Positions 42,807 through 51,930 are shown, numbered from the stretch's first letter. The stretch: 64,000 bases of DNA from Enterococcus_I eurekensis (GCF_042654605.1 NZ_JBHSGT010000043.1:1-64000); one strand, 5' to 3'. The notes: generated by a model not told the origin, from the sequence alone. Translations and numbers: made by a program.

Positions 42807-43325
42807 ATGCGGCGAAAAAGTATTTATTTAAATCTTCGTTGGACCGGCATCTTGTTAATGGGAATGGGACTAATTTTTTTATCTGTTGCGATTGGAATGC
42901 AGTTTATCACAATTGATTTTGACACGGCAGGCACAATCACAAACGAGTCAATATTCCGTCTTGTCTTTTTGTTATCTTTTGGTTTACCAGCACTGATTTT
43001 AATCGGTATCGGGCTAGGGATTTTTATTTTTTACAGTCGCCAAAAAAGAAAAGAACAAGATTTACGAAATCGCGGACGCCAAATTATTGCCAGCAACTTA
43101 GCCATTGCCCCTTCAAATATTCGAGTAAATATGCAGTATCAAATGTATTTGACTTGTACGTATCAAGATGCGCGTGGTCAACAATACATTTTTAAAAGCC
43201 GTTTACTACGTTTTGACCCACTGCCTTTTTTAAATAATCAAGTGACTGTTTATTACGATCCTGATAAAATGAGTCGTTATTTTGTTGATGTTGATGCTAG
43301 TATGCAAAACGTTTATGAACTATAA
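42807..43325 (+). CDS. DUF3592-like membrane protein
   Basis: 172 aa. Two membrane segments (about 12-32 and 47-70), then a soluble domain with YLTCTYQDARGQQYIFKS and VTVYYDPDKMSRYFVD, a pattern seen in DUF3592 proteins. Function unknown. RBS GGGAGGAGAG. Flanked by strong terminators, so it is expressed alone. Confidence 0.65.
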   Translation: MRRKSIYLNLRWTGILLMGMGLIFLSVAIGMQFITIDFDTAGTITNESIFRLVFLLSFGLPALILIGIGLGIFIFYSRQKRKEQDLRNRGRQIIASNLAIAPSNIRVNMQYQMYLTCTYQDARGQQYIFKSRLLRFDPLPFLNNQVTVYYDPDKMSRYFVDVDASMQNVYEL

Positions 43326-43326
43326 A

Positions 43327-43361
43327 AAATCCCCGATGACTACCAACATCGGGGATTTTTT
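43327..43361. terminator. Bidirectional terminator
   Basis: AAATCCCCGATG/CATCGGGGATTT with T6, between convergent genes. Confidence 0.92.
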
Positions 43362-43364
43362 TCA

Positions 43365-44216
43365 TTATAGAGTTGTTAAATATAGCTGATTTCCAGATGG
43401 ATCGGTTGTGATAGTGAGACCGTTGATTTCTTCTAAGGGAGCACCGATTTGCTCTAATTGTTGCTTTGCTTGCTCAAGTGACGCGGTATTAGGATATTGC
43501 AAGGTATAAAAAGCCATCCCTAGTTGATTGGGCTGAGCTTTTGGTGCGCCAACGCCCATCCAAGTGTTGATTGCGATGTGATGATGATAGTTGCCGGTAG
43601 ACAAAAAGAGTGCTTGATTGGCATAGCGACTAACGATGTTAAAGCCTAATCCTTTCGTATAAAAATCTTTCGTTTGTTCGAGTTCAGAAGCATATAGATG
43701 CAGATGGCCCATGATAGTGTCAGAGGGCATTCCTTTCCAGCCAGCTTTTGTTTGTTGTTCGAATAAATCATTGAAATCTAAAGGATCAATGGTCATCTCA
43801 ACTAGTTCACTTTGCCAAGTCCACTCTTGCGGAGAACGATCCGTATAAATTTCAATTTCATTGCCTTCAAGATCACTTAAATAGATTGCTTCACTGACCC
43901 CATGATCAGAGGCGCCAAAAGGATAGCCAATTTTTTGTAAATGGGCCGCGAAATTAGCTAAATCTGCTCGCTGTGGCAGTAGTAAAGCAAAGTGGTACAT
44001 TCCAGCGGAGCGTCGTGGTTTAGGTAAGAAATCATCGTGCTCAACGAGTGTGACAAGTGTGTGTTGACCATCAGCTGAAAGGGAAACGCTAGTCGCTGTT
44101 TCTTGTAATGGCCTTAATCCTAAAACTTGTATATAAAATTCCTTCATATGTGTCAGGTTGTGGACGTTTAGTTCAACTTGGGTGACGAAAATATTCGGTT
44201 CTTGATGAAAATTCAT
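43365..44216 (-). CDS. VOC-family dioxygenase-like protein (CatE-like)
   Basis: 283 aa with two glyoxalase/VOC modules. Metal ligands are likely in MYHFALLL, IEIYTDRS and GHLHLYA, GNYHHHIAIN. The start at 44216 is used (GGAGG upstream); the in-frame extension to 44306 is unsupported. The architecture is that of Bacillus CatE catechol 2,3-dioxygenase-type proteins, but thiol- or quinone-linked roles are common. It is divergent from the old yellow enzyme gene 143 bp away. Confidence 0.85.
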   Translation of the reverse strand: MNFHQEPNIFVTQVELNVHNLTHMKEFYIQVLGLRPLQETATSVSLSADGQHTLVTLVEHDDFLPKPRRSAGMYHFALLLPQRADLANFAAHLQKIGYPFGASDHGVSEAIYLSDLEGNEIEIYTDRSPQEWTWQSELVEMTIDPLDFNDLFEQQTKAGWKGMPSDTIMGHLHLYASELEQTKDFYTKGLGFNIVSRYANQALFLSTGNYHHHIAINTWMGVGAPKAQPNQLGMAFYTLQYPNTASLEQAKQQLEQIGAPLEEINGLTITTDPSGNQLYLTTL

Positions 44217-44359
44217 GATGAATTCCTCCGTTTCATAACTTCTGTTTTCAAAATAACACGCATCGTTTTTTCGGTCAACGAACTCAACTTTAGCCGAGAC
44301 ATGCAAAGTATCGACTTTTTTGGTACAGTAGACTTAAAATTAAGAAAGAAGGAGTCTAG

Positions 44360-45388
44360 ATGTCATTATTATTATCGCCAGTTGAAATGGCTCAGCTATC
44401 TTTAAAGAATCGGGTAGTGATGCCACCAATGTGTATGTATGAAGTTCAAAAGGAAGATGGCGTTGCGACGCCTTTTCATTTCGCTCATTATGGTGCCCGA
44501 GCAATTGGTCAAGTCGGTTTAATTATTATTGAAGCGACCGCGATTCATCCAGATGGTCGTTTGACCAATCAAGATTTAGGTTTATGGAACGAGGAACAAG
44601 CCCAAGAGTTAAAGAAATTAGTTGCTAGTTTGCATTTTTTAGGTGCGACAGTCGGGATTCAATTAAATCATGGAGGAAGAAAAGCTAAGGATGCCGTTCA
44701 AGCGATTGCTCCGAGTGCTAGTCGATTTAATGAGGAATACCAAATTCCGACTGAAATGACCATTGCGACAATCAAACAAACACAAAAAGATTTTATTGAG
44801 GCAACAAAACGGGCGATAGCAGCGGACGTTGATATGATTGAAATTCATGGTGCTCATGGTTATTTAATTAATCAGTTTTTATCATCCCTGACCAATCAAC
44901 GTCAAGATGAATATGGTGGGAGTTTAAAAAATCGTTATCGTTTTGTTAAGGAAATCATTACTGAAATTCGTCAGTTTTATCAAGGATCGTTGTGGATTCG
45001 CTTATCCTTAAGTGATTACGTAACAGAACAAAATAGTTTGAAACAGTGGCAAACCTTGGCTCAATGGTTGGAAGCGGATGGGATTGATTGCATTGACGTA
45101 TCAACTGGGGGTTTACTTGATATCAAACCGAATATCGCTCTTCATCCAGGCTATCAAGTACCTTTTGCAACTGCCCTCAAACAAGCGATAACGATTCCGG
45201 TTGTAGCGGTTGGTTTGCTGGATGATCCAGGTTTATGTGAATTCCTATTACAAACGAAGCAAACGGATTTAGTCGCAGTAGGGCGAGGCTTAATTCGTAA
45301 TACTAATTGGTTAGCGGATGCGGCGAAAGAATTAAAAGATACAAATTTTAAAATGTATAATCATTCCTATTTTCGCGGGCAAAAATAA
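44360..45388 (+). CDS. Old yellow enzyme NamA-like NAD(P)H oxidoreductase
   Basis: 342 aa TIM-barrel flavoprotein reducing enones, quinones or nitro compounds. The N-terminal PPMCMYE holds the redox-tuning Cys of YqjM/NamA, followed by HFAHYGARAIG, the HGGRKAK and IHGAHGYLINQFLS (His/His) motifs and FMN-binding VAVGRGLIRN. Length normal. RBS AAGGAG. Divergent from the VOC gene, suggesting a joint quinone/aldehyde stress response. Confidence 0.92.
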   Translation: MSLLLSPVEMAQLSLKNRVVMPPMCMYEVQKEDGVATPFHFAHYGARAIGQVGLIIIEATAIHPDGRLTNQDLGLWNEEQAQELKKLVASLHFLGATVGIQLNHGGRKAKDAVQAIAPSASRFNEEYQIPTEMTIATIKQTQKDFIEATKRAIAADVDMIEIHGAHGYLINQFLSSLTNQRQDEYGGSLKNRYRFVKEIITEIRQFYQGSLWIRLSLSDYVTEQNSLKQWQTLAQWLEADGIDCIDVSTGGLLDIKPNIALHPGYQVPFATALKQAITIPVVAVGLLDDPGLCEFLLQTKQTDLVAVGRGLIRNTNWLADAAKELKDTNFKMYNHSYFRGQK

Positions 45389-45552
45389 ATGCTTGTGATA
45401 TATGGGAACTAGGTGGGAAGTCTCTTGCTATGTTTTTAATCTAAGCGGATTGTTTGACTATGTTTTTATTATCACTTATAATTTGTTACGAATTCGAGAT
45501 AAAAACAAGCTCGTTCACAAACTATAATTGTTTACTTAAAGGAGAAAATAAT

Positions 45553-46149
45553 ATGTCAAATTATATTTCAATGTTAGAAAACCGTCGCTCAATTTATGCA
45601 TTAGGGAATGATTTACCAATTTCTGAGGAAGCAGTGACAAATTTAATTAAAGCAGCTGTCAAAGCTAGCCCGTCATCATTCAACTCACAAACTTCTCGTG
45701 TAGTGATTTTAATGGATGATGCACATGCAAAATTATGGGACATTGTTGAAAATACGTTGAAACCATTAACACCAGCAGAAGCATTCCCAAATACACAAGC
45801 AAAATTAGCAAGTTTTGCAGCTGGTAAAGGTACAATTTTATTCTTTGAAGACACAAACGTTGTGAAAGCTTTACAAGAACAATTCTCTTTATATGCAGAA
45901 AACTTCCCAATCTGGTCTGATCAATCAACTGGAATTGCACAACATGCAGTTTGGGTTGCTTTATCTGAAGCAAACATTGGTGCAAGTTTACAACATTACA
46001 ATCCAATTATTGATGAAGAAGTGGCAGCAACTTGGAACATTCCAGCCAACTGGAAATTAACTGGTCAAATGCCATTTGGTTCAATCCAAGCACCAGCTGG
46101 TGAAAAAGAATTCATGGATGACGCTGAGCGTTTTATGGTTATTAAATAA
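45553..46149 (+). CDS. Nitroreductase family protein
   Basis: 198 aa from the ATG at 45553 (AAAGGAG); the frame open to 45454 has no ribosome site. FMN-dependent nitroreductase of the small, oxygen-insensitive YdgI/Frm2-like group: ENRRSIYALG near the N-terminus, KASPSSFNSQ for FMN, and GIAQHAVWVALSEANIGASLQHYNP. Codon use is strongly biased (highly expressed). Own terminator. Confidence 0.9.
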   Translation: MSNYISMLENRRSIYALGNDLPISEEAVTNLIKAAVKASPSSFNSQTSRVVILMDDAHAKLWDIVENTLKPLTPAEAFPNTQAKLASFAAGKGTILFFEDTNVVKALQEQFSLYAENFPIWSDQSTGIAQHAVWVALSEANIGASLQHYNPIIDEEVAATWNIPANWKLTGQMPFGSIQAPAGEKEFMDDAERFMVIK

Positions 46150-46152
46150 TTA

Positions 46153-46204
46153 ATGAAATCCCCCGAATTATTGGCTCAATAGACCAATCTATCGGGGGAT
46201 TTAT
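46153..46204 (+). terminator. Terminator after nitroreductase
   Basis: AAATCCCCCGA pairs with TCGGGGGATTT around a 26-nt loop. Confidence 0.8.
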
Positions 46205-46365
46205 CTTGTCTTGAATGGGCGAAGCAGTGAAAGGCTCATACAATAATCCGGATTATTCCAGATGATTCAGAAAAACCTTGCAACATTTGCGGGGAAATTA
46301 CCTAATAGTGAGCGCGAATATGTAGTAGGTGTGAGATTAATTTTTGAATAAATCAGATTTAATTC

Positions 46366-46672
46366 TTGACAATTAAAATATGATTCGTTAAAGTATGGTT
46401 AATTTAATATGAAACGTTGATGAGAAGAGTAGCAATCAATTTTGTTTTTAGAGACCTCTGGTTGGTGAAAAAGGGGAGCAAAAGAGATGGTGAAGATGAA
46501 CTCAGAGTTTTCCATAAGGTTCACGCTTTATGGACGGGAGCAACCGTTATATTGTCAGGTTTTATTTGAAACTGTAGAGGTGTTATTTGTAAAAATAGCA
46601 TAAATTTGGGTGGTAACACGGAAAATATCCGTCCCTTTGTCAATTTAATTTGGCAAAGGGACGGTTTTTTTA
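46366..46672 (+). promoter_or_regulatory. Promoter and T-box leader (likely Met) of luxS operon
   Basis: TTGACA at 46366, a 17-base spacer and TAAAGT. The leader contains a Stem I with the GAGACC...GGTTGGTG pattern, the T-box sequence GGGTGGTAACACGG at 46608-46621, and a terminator CCGTCCCTTTG/CAAAGGGACGG with T7 at 46629-46672. An AUG followed by A at 46496 is the best specifier codon (GAAGATGAAC), indicating uncharged tRNA-Met as the signal. This fits the luxS-metQ genes downstream. Confidence 0.85.
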
Positions 46673-46703
46673 TTTTATAATCTATTTTTGGAGGAGAAAA
46701 AAT

Positions 46704-47180
46704 ATGGCAGAAGTTGAAAGTTTTACATTGGATCATACAAAGGTCAAGGCACCGTACGTACGCCTAATTGCTGAAGAGAAAGGCACAAAAGGTGATGTGA
46801 TTGCGAATTATGATATTCGTTTTTTACAACCAAACGAAAAAGAATTACCAACCGGCGTTGTTCATACTTTTGAACACTTATTAGCGGATTTATTACGTGA
46901 TCGAATTAATGGGATTATTGATATCTCACCATTTGGTTGTCGGACAGGTTTTCATTTAATTACATGGGGCGTACCAAGTGCTAGGGAGATTGCGGTTGCT
47001 CTAACAGAAGTCTTAAATATTATTGCTTATGAAACAAAATTTGAGGACATTCAAGGAGTGTCGATCGAAAGTTGTGGTAATTATCGCGATCACTCGCTTT
47101 TTGGTGCAAAAGAATACGCCAAAATCGTATTAGCTGATGGGATTAGTGAAGATGCATTTGAACGCCGAGTGGTAGGGTAA
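46704..47180 (+). CDS. luxS: S-ribosylhomocysteine lyase LuxS
   Basis: Splits S-ribosylhomocysteine to homocysteine and the AI-2 precursor DPD in the activated methyl cycle. 158 aa with the metal site HTFEHLLAD, the active Cys in SPFGCRTGFHL and SCGNYRDHS. RBS GGAGG. First gene after a T-box leader, so it should be induced under methionine shortage. The usual LuxS motif HTxEHLLAG has D in the last place here. Confidence 0.96.
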   Translation: MAEVESFTLDHTKVKAPYVRLIAEEKGTKGDVIANYDIRFLQPNEKELPTGVVHTFEHLLADLLRDRINGIIDISPFGCRTGFHLITWGVPSAREIAVALTEVLNIIAYETKFEDIQGVSIESCGNYRDHSLFGAKEYAKIVLADGISEDAFERRVVG

Positions 47181-47954
47181 ATGTATTTTCCTAGTTTGAA
47201 TTCAAAAATTATCCTTGTCATTGGTACGAATCAAGGAATAGGAGAAGCTATTGTTGAAACGTTTTTAGCAGAGGATGCTGTAGTAGTAGCTGCTGACATT
47301 GCTTATCCGAATGAAAGTTTGCAAAAAATTTCTGAGAATTTATTCCATATTCGAGTCGATATTGCCCAAGAGGATAGCCTAATTGTTCTGGTTAAACAAT
47401 TAGAAGGATATCAGTTGGTTCCTGATATCCTTGTTGCTGTCGCAGGTATTTCAACGATGGGATTTTTAATTGAGAGCCAAACGAGTGATTACGATCGAGT
47501 CCAATCGGTTAATGCTCGTGGTGTTTATCTAACCTGTAAACACATTGTCCAATTGATGGTTAAAAAACAAAAAGCGGGTCGAGTCATTTTAATTGCTTCT
47601 CAAGCTGGGAAAAATGGCTACCGTGGGATGTCCGCCTATGTCGCATCTAAACATGCAGTACTGGGACTGACTAAAACATTGGCAATTGAAGTTGCTTCAA
47701 AAGGCATTTTGGTCAACGCGGTTTGTCCAGGGATTATTGAAACAGCAATGAAGCATCGTGAGCGAGTCGAAGGCGGGGAACTACGTGGGATGAGTGCTGC
47801 GCAAGTCTTGGCGGAAGATCAAAGTCAAATACCGCTCGGTCGGACCGGAACACCGCAAGATGTTGCAAATGTGGTTTTATTTTTGGCAAGTCCACTAGCC
47901 AGTTATATGACAGGACAAAGTATCAATGTGACTGGTGGTATGACAATGAATTAA
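47181..47954 (+). CDS. SDR-family oxidoreductase in the luxS operon
   Basis: 257 aa. NAD(P)-binding GTNQGIGEA, active-site YVASKHAVLGLTK (Tyr-x-x-x-Lys) and VNAVCPGIIET are intact. It starts directly after the luxS stop codon with no spacer. SDR genes are not a usual part of luxS-met operons. A role in handling AI-2-derived diketones or sugars is conceivable, but nothing in the sequence shows it. Confidence 0.88.
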   Translation: MYFPSLNSKIILVIGTNQGIGEAIVETFLAEDAVVVAADIAYPNESLQKISENLFHIRVDIAQEDSLIVLVKQLEGYQLVPDILVAVAGISTMGFLIESQTSDYDRVQSVNARGVYLTCKHIVQLMVKKQKAGRVILIASQAGKNGYRGMSAYVASKHAVLGLTKTLAIEVASKGILVNAVCPGIIETAMKHRERVEGGELRGMSAAQVLAEDQSQIPLGRTGTPQDVANVVLFLASPLASYMTGQSINVTGGMTMN

Positions 47955-47970
47955 ACAAAGGAGAATGAAA

Positions 47971-48855
47971 ATGAAAAATAAAAAGGTTGGTTATGGGTTA
48001 TTATTGTTAGCGAGTATTGCGGTAATTAGTGGTTGTGGTAAAACATCAAGTGCTGAGACACCTGAGAAAGAGTCAGATGTTTCAGAACAGTCAGTTGAAA
48101 AAGTGATTGTTGGATCGGTTGGCTCCGATGCTGACATTTGGAACTTTATTGCAAAAACAGAGGCTGCCAAAGAAGCAGGACTCGCGATTGAAGTAAAAAA
48201 TATTACGGGCGGACCTATTACTAACGCGGCAACGGTTGATGGTGACATCGATGCTAATGCTTTTCAGTCGATTGGCTATTTAGAAAGTTTTAATGAATCG
48301 AGTCCAGATAAATTAGTACCGATTGCGACAACGTATGTCGAACCGTTAGGGATATATTCAGAAAAATTTGCATCTGTTGAAGAAATACCAAATGGTGCAA
48401 CAATTGCGTTAGCCGACAATCCATCGAACACCACTCGCGGATTACGATTATTAGAAACAGCCGGTTTAATTAAGTTGAAAGAGGATTTTGATGATGGGAT
48501 TGGAACACCCGATGATATTATTGAAAATCCTAAATCGCTCAAATTCACTTTAATTGATGACTTAACGGGGCCAAGAATTTTACCAGACGTAGATGTCGTC
48601 TTAATTAGTAATACCATTGCGTTAGAGGGCGGTTTAAATGTCTTAAAAGATTCAATTTTTCATGAGGAAGCAAATACGGCAATTCGTACAACAATTAATG
48701 TCATTGTTGTCAAAGAGGGGCGAGAAAATGAAACGGCATTACAAAGACTAGGAGAACTGTATCACTCGCCAGAAGCTCAAAAATATTTTGAAGAAACCTT
48801 CGAGGGTACTAAAGTCGAAGTGGATCAACCAATTAGTGAGATTTGGGGAGAATAA
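47971..48855 (+). CDS. metQ: Methionine-binding lipoprotein MetQ-like
   Basis: 294 aa NlpA-family binding protein: signal peptide with lipobox ISGC, then VIVGSVGSDADIW, DIDANAFQSIGYL and IALADNPSNTTRGLRLLE typical of MetQ. The ATG at 47971 is best placed (AAAGGAG 7 bases away); the one at 47965 is too close. The T-box upstream supports methionine. The permease and ATPase (metI, metN) are not here, so it must use a transporter encoded elsewhere. Confidence 0.9.
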   Translation: MKNKKVGYGLLLLASIAVISGCGKTSSAETPEKESDVSEQSVEKVIVGSVGSDADIWNFIAKTEAAKEAGLAIEVKNITGGPITNAATVDGDIDANAFQSIGYLESFNESSPDKLVPIATTYVEPLGIYSEKFASVEEIPNGATIALADNPSNTTRGLRLLETAGLIKLKEDFDDGIGTPDDIIENPKSLKFTLIDDLTGPRILPDVDVVLISNTIALEGGLNVLKDSIFHEEANTAIRTTINVIVVKEGRENETALQRLGELYHSPEAQKYFEETFEGTKVEVDQPISEIWGE

Positions 48856-48893
48856 AAAAGAGATTTAGGTAGCAGTTCTGCCTAAATCTCTTT
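48854..48893. terminator. Terminator after metQ
   Basis: AGAGATTTAGGTAG pairs with CTGCCTAAATCTCT, followed by a short T-run. Confidence 0.88.
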
Positions 48894-48913
48894 ACTGTTT
48901 CACGTGAAACAGT
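48894..48913. promoter_or_regulatory. parS site (ParB/Spo0J centromere)
   Basis: A perfect 20-bp palindrome, ACTGTTTCACGTGAAACAGT. Its central 16 bp (48896-48911) are identical to the Bacillus parS consensus TGTTTCACGTGAAACA. It lies between the convergent metQ and hisK-like genes, adjacent to the metQ terminator. Confidence 0.92.
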
Positions 48914-48914
48914 T

Positions 48915-49697
48915 TTACGGTAATTCGGTAAAATAACGTTCGTTCCCTTGGAAAACAACGAGTTGATTGACGTCAAATTCTTTTAACAATTGACTCATTT
49001 CCCGGAAGAGTAAACGATAGTCTTCGGCTACATGAGCGTCGGAACCTAGAGTAAATAGTTTGCCTCCGAGGCTTTGGTATAACGGAATGCCATAACGATA
49101 TAAGTGGGCGTTTTTATAGCGACCAAAACTTTTAGCGTTGACTTCAAAGGCGAGTTCGCGTTCAATCACTTTCTTAAAAATAGCTGTTAATTCTTTTTCG
49201 AAATGTTCTTCTAATTCCTTGGCAGTAAAATCGAAGCGACGCAAACCATATTCAAAATGGGTCAAAATATGACCATCTGGAAAATTTTCAACTACGGCTA
49301 ACATTTGATCAAAATAGGTTTTGGCCACTCTAAATTTATCCATCGTTAGTACGCGATCATCCATGTAATCGAATTGTTTATTTTGATGGATGCTTAAAAG
49401 TTTTAAATCGTAAGGATGGGTAGCCAGATAATCTAAGATTCGCTGCTCTTGCCCTGGAACGACACCTAGTTCAATCCCCCGTAAAAATTTTGTCGGAGAT
49501 TGCTCTTGTAATGCGGCTAATTTTTCCGCCAAAATGTGATAATCGGGTATATCATCTTTGAAACCTGTGCCAGCATTTTCTAAATCAAAATGATCAGTTG
49601 CTACAAAGAATTCAGGTTGATGAGTCAAATAATTTTCAAATTGTTCGTTGGAATCAAACGATAAAAAAGTATGCAAATGTTGGTCGTAATATTTCAT
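48915..49697 (-). CDS. PHP-domain phosphatase (HisK-like)
   Basis: 260 aa, PHP superfamily, close to histidinol-phosphatase HisK. Metal motifs: DQHLHTFLSFDS, FVATDHFD, RGIELGVVPG, LLSIHQN, HILTHFEYG and GSDAHVAEDY. No histidine genes are near, so the physiological substrate may be another phosphoester. The stop lies 2 bp from the parS palindrome. Convergent with metQ. Confidence 0.85.
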   Translation of the reverse strand: MKYYDQHLHTFLSFDSNEQFENYLTHQPEFFVATDHFDLENAGTGFKDDIPDYHILAEKLAALQEQSPTKFLRGIELGVVPGQEQRILDYLATHPYDLKLLSIHQNKQFDYMDDRVLTMDKFRVAKTYFDQMLAVVENFPDGHILTHFEYGLRRFDFTAKELEEHFEKELTAIFKKVIERELAFEVNAKSFGRYKNAHLYRYGIPLYQSLGGKLFTLGSDAHVAEDYRLLFREMSQLLKEFDVNQLVVFQGNERYFTELP

Positions 49698-49861
49698 AAA
49701 ATCCCCCCTAATGATGATAAGAATAACATATCTGGAAAAGAAGCGATAGCTCCTTGTTTTTAAACAAACGTAGGAAATACCCTGTTAAGATTTCATAAGA
49801 AAGGGTATACTGAAAGGGTATACAAAGGATGTATATCAAAAAATAATAATGAGGTGGAGAA

Positions 49862-50851
49862 ATGTATCAAGCAAAAGAAAAACGTTACGAAACAATGCAA
49901 TATCGTTCGGTTGGAAAATCAGGTCTGAAACTTCCTCTAATTTCGTTAGGATTATGGCATAATTTTGGCGATGTCGATCCGTTAGATAATCAAAGAAAAT
50001 TAGTTTTCAAAGCTTTTGATGAAGGAATTACTCACTTTGATTTGGCTAATAACTATGGACCACCAGCAGGCTCTGCAGAAAGTAATTTTGGACGCATGTT
50101 AAAAGAAGATTTAAGTGCTTATCGGGATGAAATGATTATTTCATCGAAGGCGGGTTATTATATGTGGCCCGGTCCATACGGTGAGTGGGGGTCTAAGAAG
50201 AATTTAATCGCGAGCTGTGATCAAAGTTTGAAACGCTTAGGCTTAGATTATGTCGATATTTTTTATCATCACCGTCCAGATCCGAATACACCATTAGAAG
50301 AAACAGCACATGCTCTAGATTTATTAGTTAAACAAGGTAAGGCTTTATATGTTGGTATTTCAAATTATTCAGCCGAACAAACCGCCGCGATGATGAAAAT
50401 TTTAAAAGAACAAAAAACACCTTTTATTATTCACCAACAAAAATATAATATGCTTAATAGAGAACCAGAAGAAGGCTTGCTTCAAGTTTTAGAAGAAGAG
50501 GGTATTGGTGCAATTACTTTTTCTCCGCTCGCACAAGGTTTGTTAACCAATCGCTATCTGAATGGCATTCCAGAAGATTCACGAGCAGCGAGTATTAATA
50601 GTCCGTTCTTATCAGAAGACCGAGTGACAGAAACATTGGCAACAGTCAAAGAATTAAATGCCATTGCAGAAGCAAGAGGCCAAACCTTAGCAGAAATGTC
50701 GTTGGCTTGGAATATTCGTCAAGAAGTAGTGAGCAGTGTCTTAATCGGGGCTTCTAAAGTTTCGCAATTGGAAGATAACTTAAAAGCTTTAGATAATCTG
50801 ACATTCTCAGAGGAAGAGTTAGCTAAAATTGATGCCCTAACATTGAAATAA
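49862..50851 (+). CDS. Aldo/keto reductase (YghZ-like)
   Basis: 329 aa NADPH-dependent reductase. FDLANNYGPPAGSAE (catalytic Asp and Tyr), SSKAGYYMWPGPYGEWGSKK, IFYHHRPDPNTP and the cofactor tail SVLIGASKVSQLEDNL match the L-glyceraldehyde-3-phosphate reductase group. RBS GAGGTGG. The next gene (GNAT) follows closely and may share its transcript. Confidence 0.92.
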   Translation: MYQAKEKRYETMQYRSVGKSGLKLPLISLGLWHNFGDVDPLDNQRKLVFKAFDEGITHFDLANNYGPPAGSAESNFGRMLKEDLSAYRDEMIISSKAGYYMWPGPYGEWGSKKNLIASCDQSLKRLGLDYVDIFYHHRPDPNTPLEETAHALDLLVKQGKALYVGISNYSAEQTAAMMKILKEQKTPFIIHQQKYNMLNREPEEGLLQVLEEEGIGAITFSPLAQGLLTNRYLNGIPEDSRAASINSPFLSEDRVTETLATVKELNAIAEARGQTLAEMSLAWNIRQEVVSSVLIGASKVSQLEDNLKALDNLTFSEEELAKIDALTLK

Positions 50852-50868
50852 GAGAGTGGGAATTACCT

Positions 50869-51357
50869 ATTTTTAAAATTGAAAAAGTAACAAACAACGA
50901 TCAAATACTAATTGTCGATCAATTAGTTAAAGAAATTTGGCCAGAAATTTATACACCCATTATAGGGGAAGAACAAGTGAATTATATGTTGAGAACCTAT
51001 CAATCGTTGGAAAATATTCAAAAAGAAATTTCTGAAGGCGATCAATATTTTATTTTGTTGGCCAATAATCAACCAGTAGGCTATACGGCTTATCGCGACT
51101 TAGCAGACGAAGTTTATTTAAGTAAATTGTATTTGACTAATGCTACTCGTGGTAAAGGTTATGGGAATCAAGTTTTTTCTTGGTATGAGCAAGTTGCTGC
51201 AGGAAAAAAATTACGATTAAATGTGAATAAATTCAATCAGCGAGCAATTGCCATATACGAGCATCGGGGATTTAAATGTGTTGAATCTTGTCAAAATGAT
51301 ATTGGCTCAGGCTTTGTAATGGATGATTACGTATACCTGAAAGATTTAAGTAAATAA
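50869..51357 (+). CDS. GNAT acetyltransferase, apparent ATT start
   Basis: The frame is coding from at least 50869: IFKIEKVTNNDQILIVDQL...EIWPEIYTPIIGEEQ, the usual N-terminus of this GNAT group. The first ATG/GTG/TTG codon is GTG at 50977, which would remove 36 residues. ATT at 50869, with GAGAGTGGGA 8 bases before it, is the best start: a rare initiation codon or a mutated ATG. The acetyl-CoA loop is LTNATRGKGYGNQ; 162 aa if started at ATT. Substrate unknown. Confidence 0.8.
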   Translation: MFKIEKVTNNDQILIVDQLVKEIWPEIYTPIIGEEQVNYMLRTYQSLENIQKEISEGDQYFILLANNQPVGYTAYRDLADEVYLSKLYLTNATRGKGYGNQVFSWYEQVAAGKKLRLNVNKFNQRAIAIYEHRGFKCVESCQNDIGSGFVMDDYVYLKDLSK

Positions 51358-51363
51358 GTAATG

Positions 51364-51397
51364 AAAACTGAGAGGGAAAGTTCTTCTCAGTTTTTTG
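51364..51397 (+). terminator. Terminator after GNAT
   Basis: AAACTGAGA pairs with TCTCAGTTT, followed by T4. Confidence 0.8.
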
Positions 51398-51447
51398 TGA
51401 CCTTTTAAGACTTCAAACGTTTATATAATGAAGGGAGGGGGAGTCGA

Positions 51448-51930
51448 TTGGAGCAAAATGAGTTAGCCAAGCTCTATCAAGCTTATGGTAAAGGCATGAT
51501 ACTCTATGCTTGGAGTTTAACAAAACAGCAAAGTGATGCAGAAAGTCTTGTGAGTGATGCTTTTTATCGTTTGTCGTTACAAGAAGAAGCACCTAGAGAT
51601 ATTAAATTTTGGTTGTTTCGTGTCATCAAAAATGGCTTTATTGACCAACAGCGGCGAAAAAAACGTTGGCAATTTTCATTATTGAATCAAGAAGAAAAAA
51701 GCATACAACAGCAGCCAGATGAAAGACTAATTGAACAAGAGCAACATCAAGCGTTATATGATAGTATTGAAAAACTGACTCCCCCTTACAAAGAAGTTCT
51801 AATTTTTTTCTATTTTTTAGAATGGTCAATTCAAGAGATTTCAAATTTTTTAAACTTGTCAAATGGCCAAACAAGAACGATTTTGTACCGTGGACGTAAG
51901 AAGTTAAAGGAGGATTTAAGTCATGACTGA
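51448..51930 (+). CDS. ECF-type RNA polymerase sigma factor
   Basis: 160 aa. Sigma region 2 (LYQAYGKGMILYAWSLTK...AESLVSDAFYRL, then FWLFRVIKNGFIDQQRRKKR) and region 4 (LTPPYKEVLIFFYFLEWSIQEISNFLNLSNGQTRTILYRGRKKL). TTG start behind GGGAGGGGGAG. It overlaps the anti-sigma gene by 8 bp, the usual pairing, so release from the membrane partner should control it. Target promoters are unknown. Confidence 0.9.
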   Translation: MEQNELAKLYQAYGKGMILYAWSLTKQQSDAESLVSDAFYRLSLQEEAPRDIKFWLFRVIKNGFIDQQRRKKRWQFSLLNQEEKSIQQQPDERLIEQEQHQALYDSIEKLTPPYKEVLIFFYFLEWSIQEISNFLNLSNGQTRTILYRGRKKLKEDLSHD

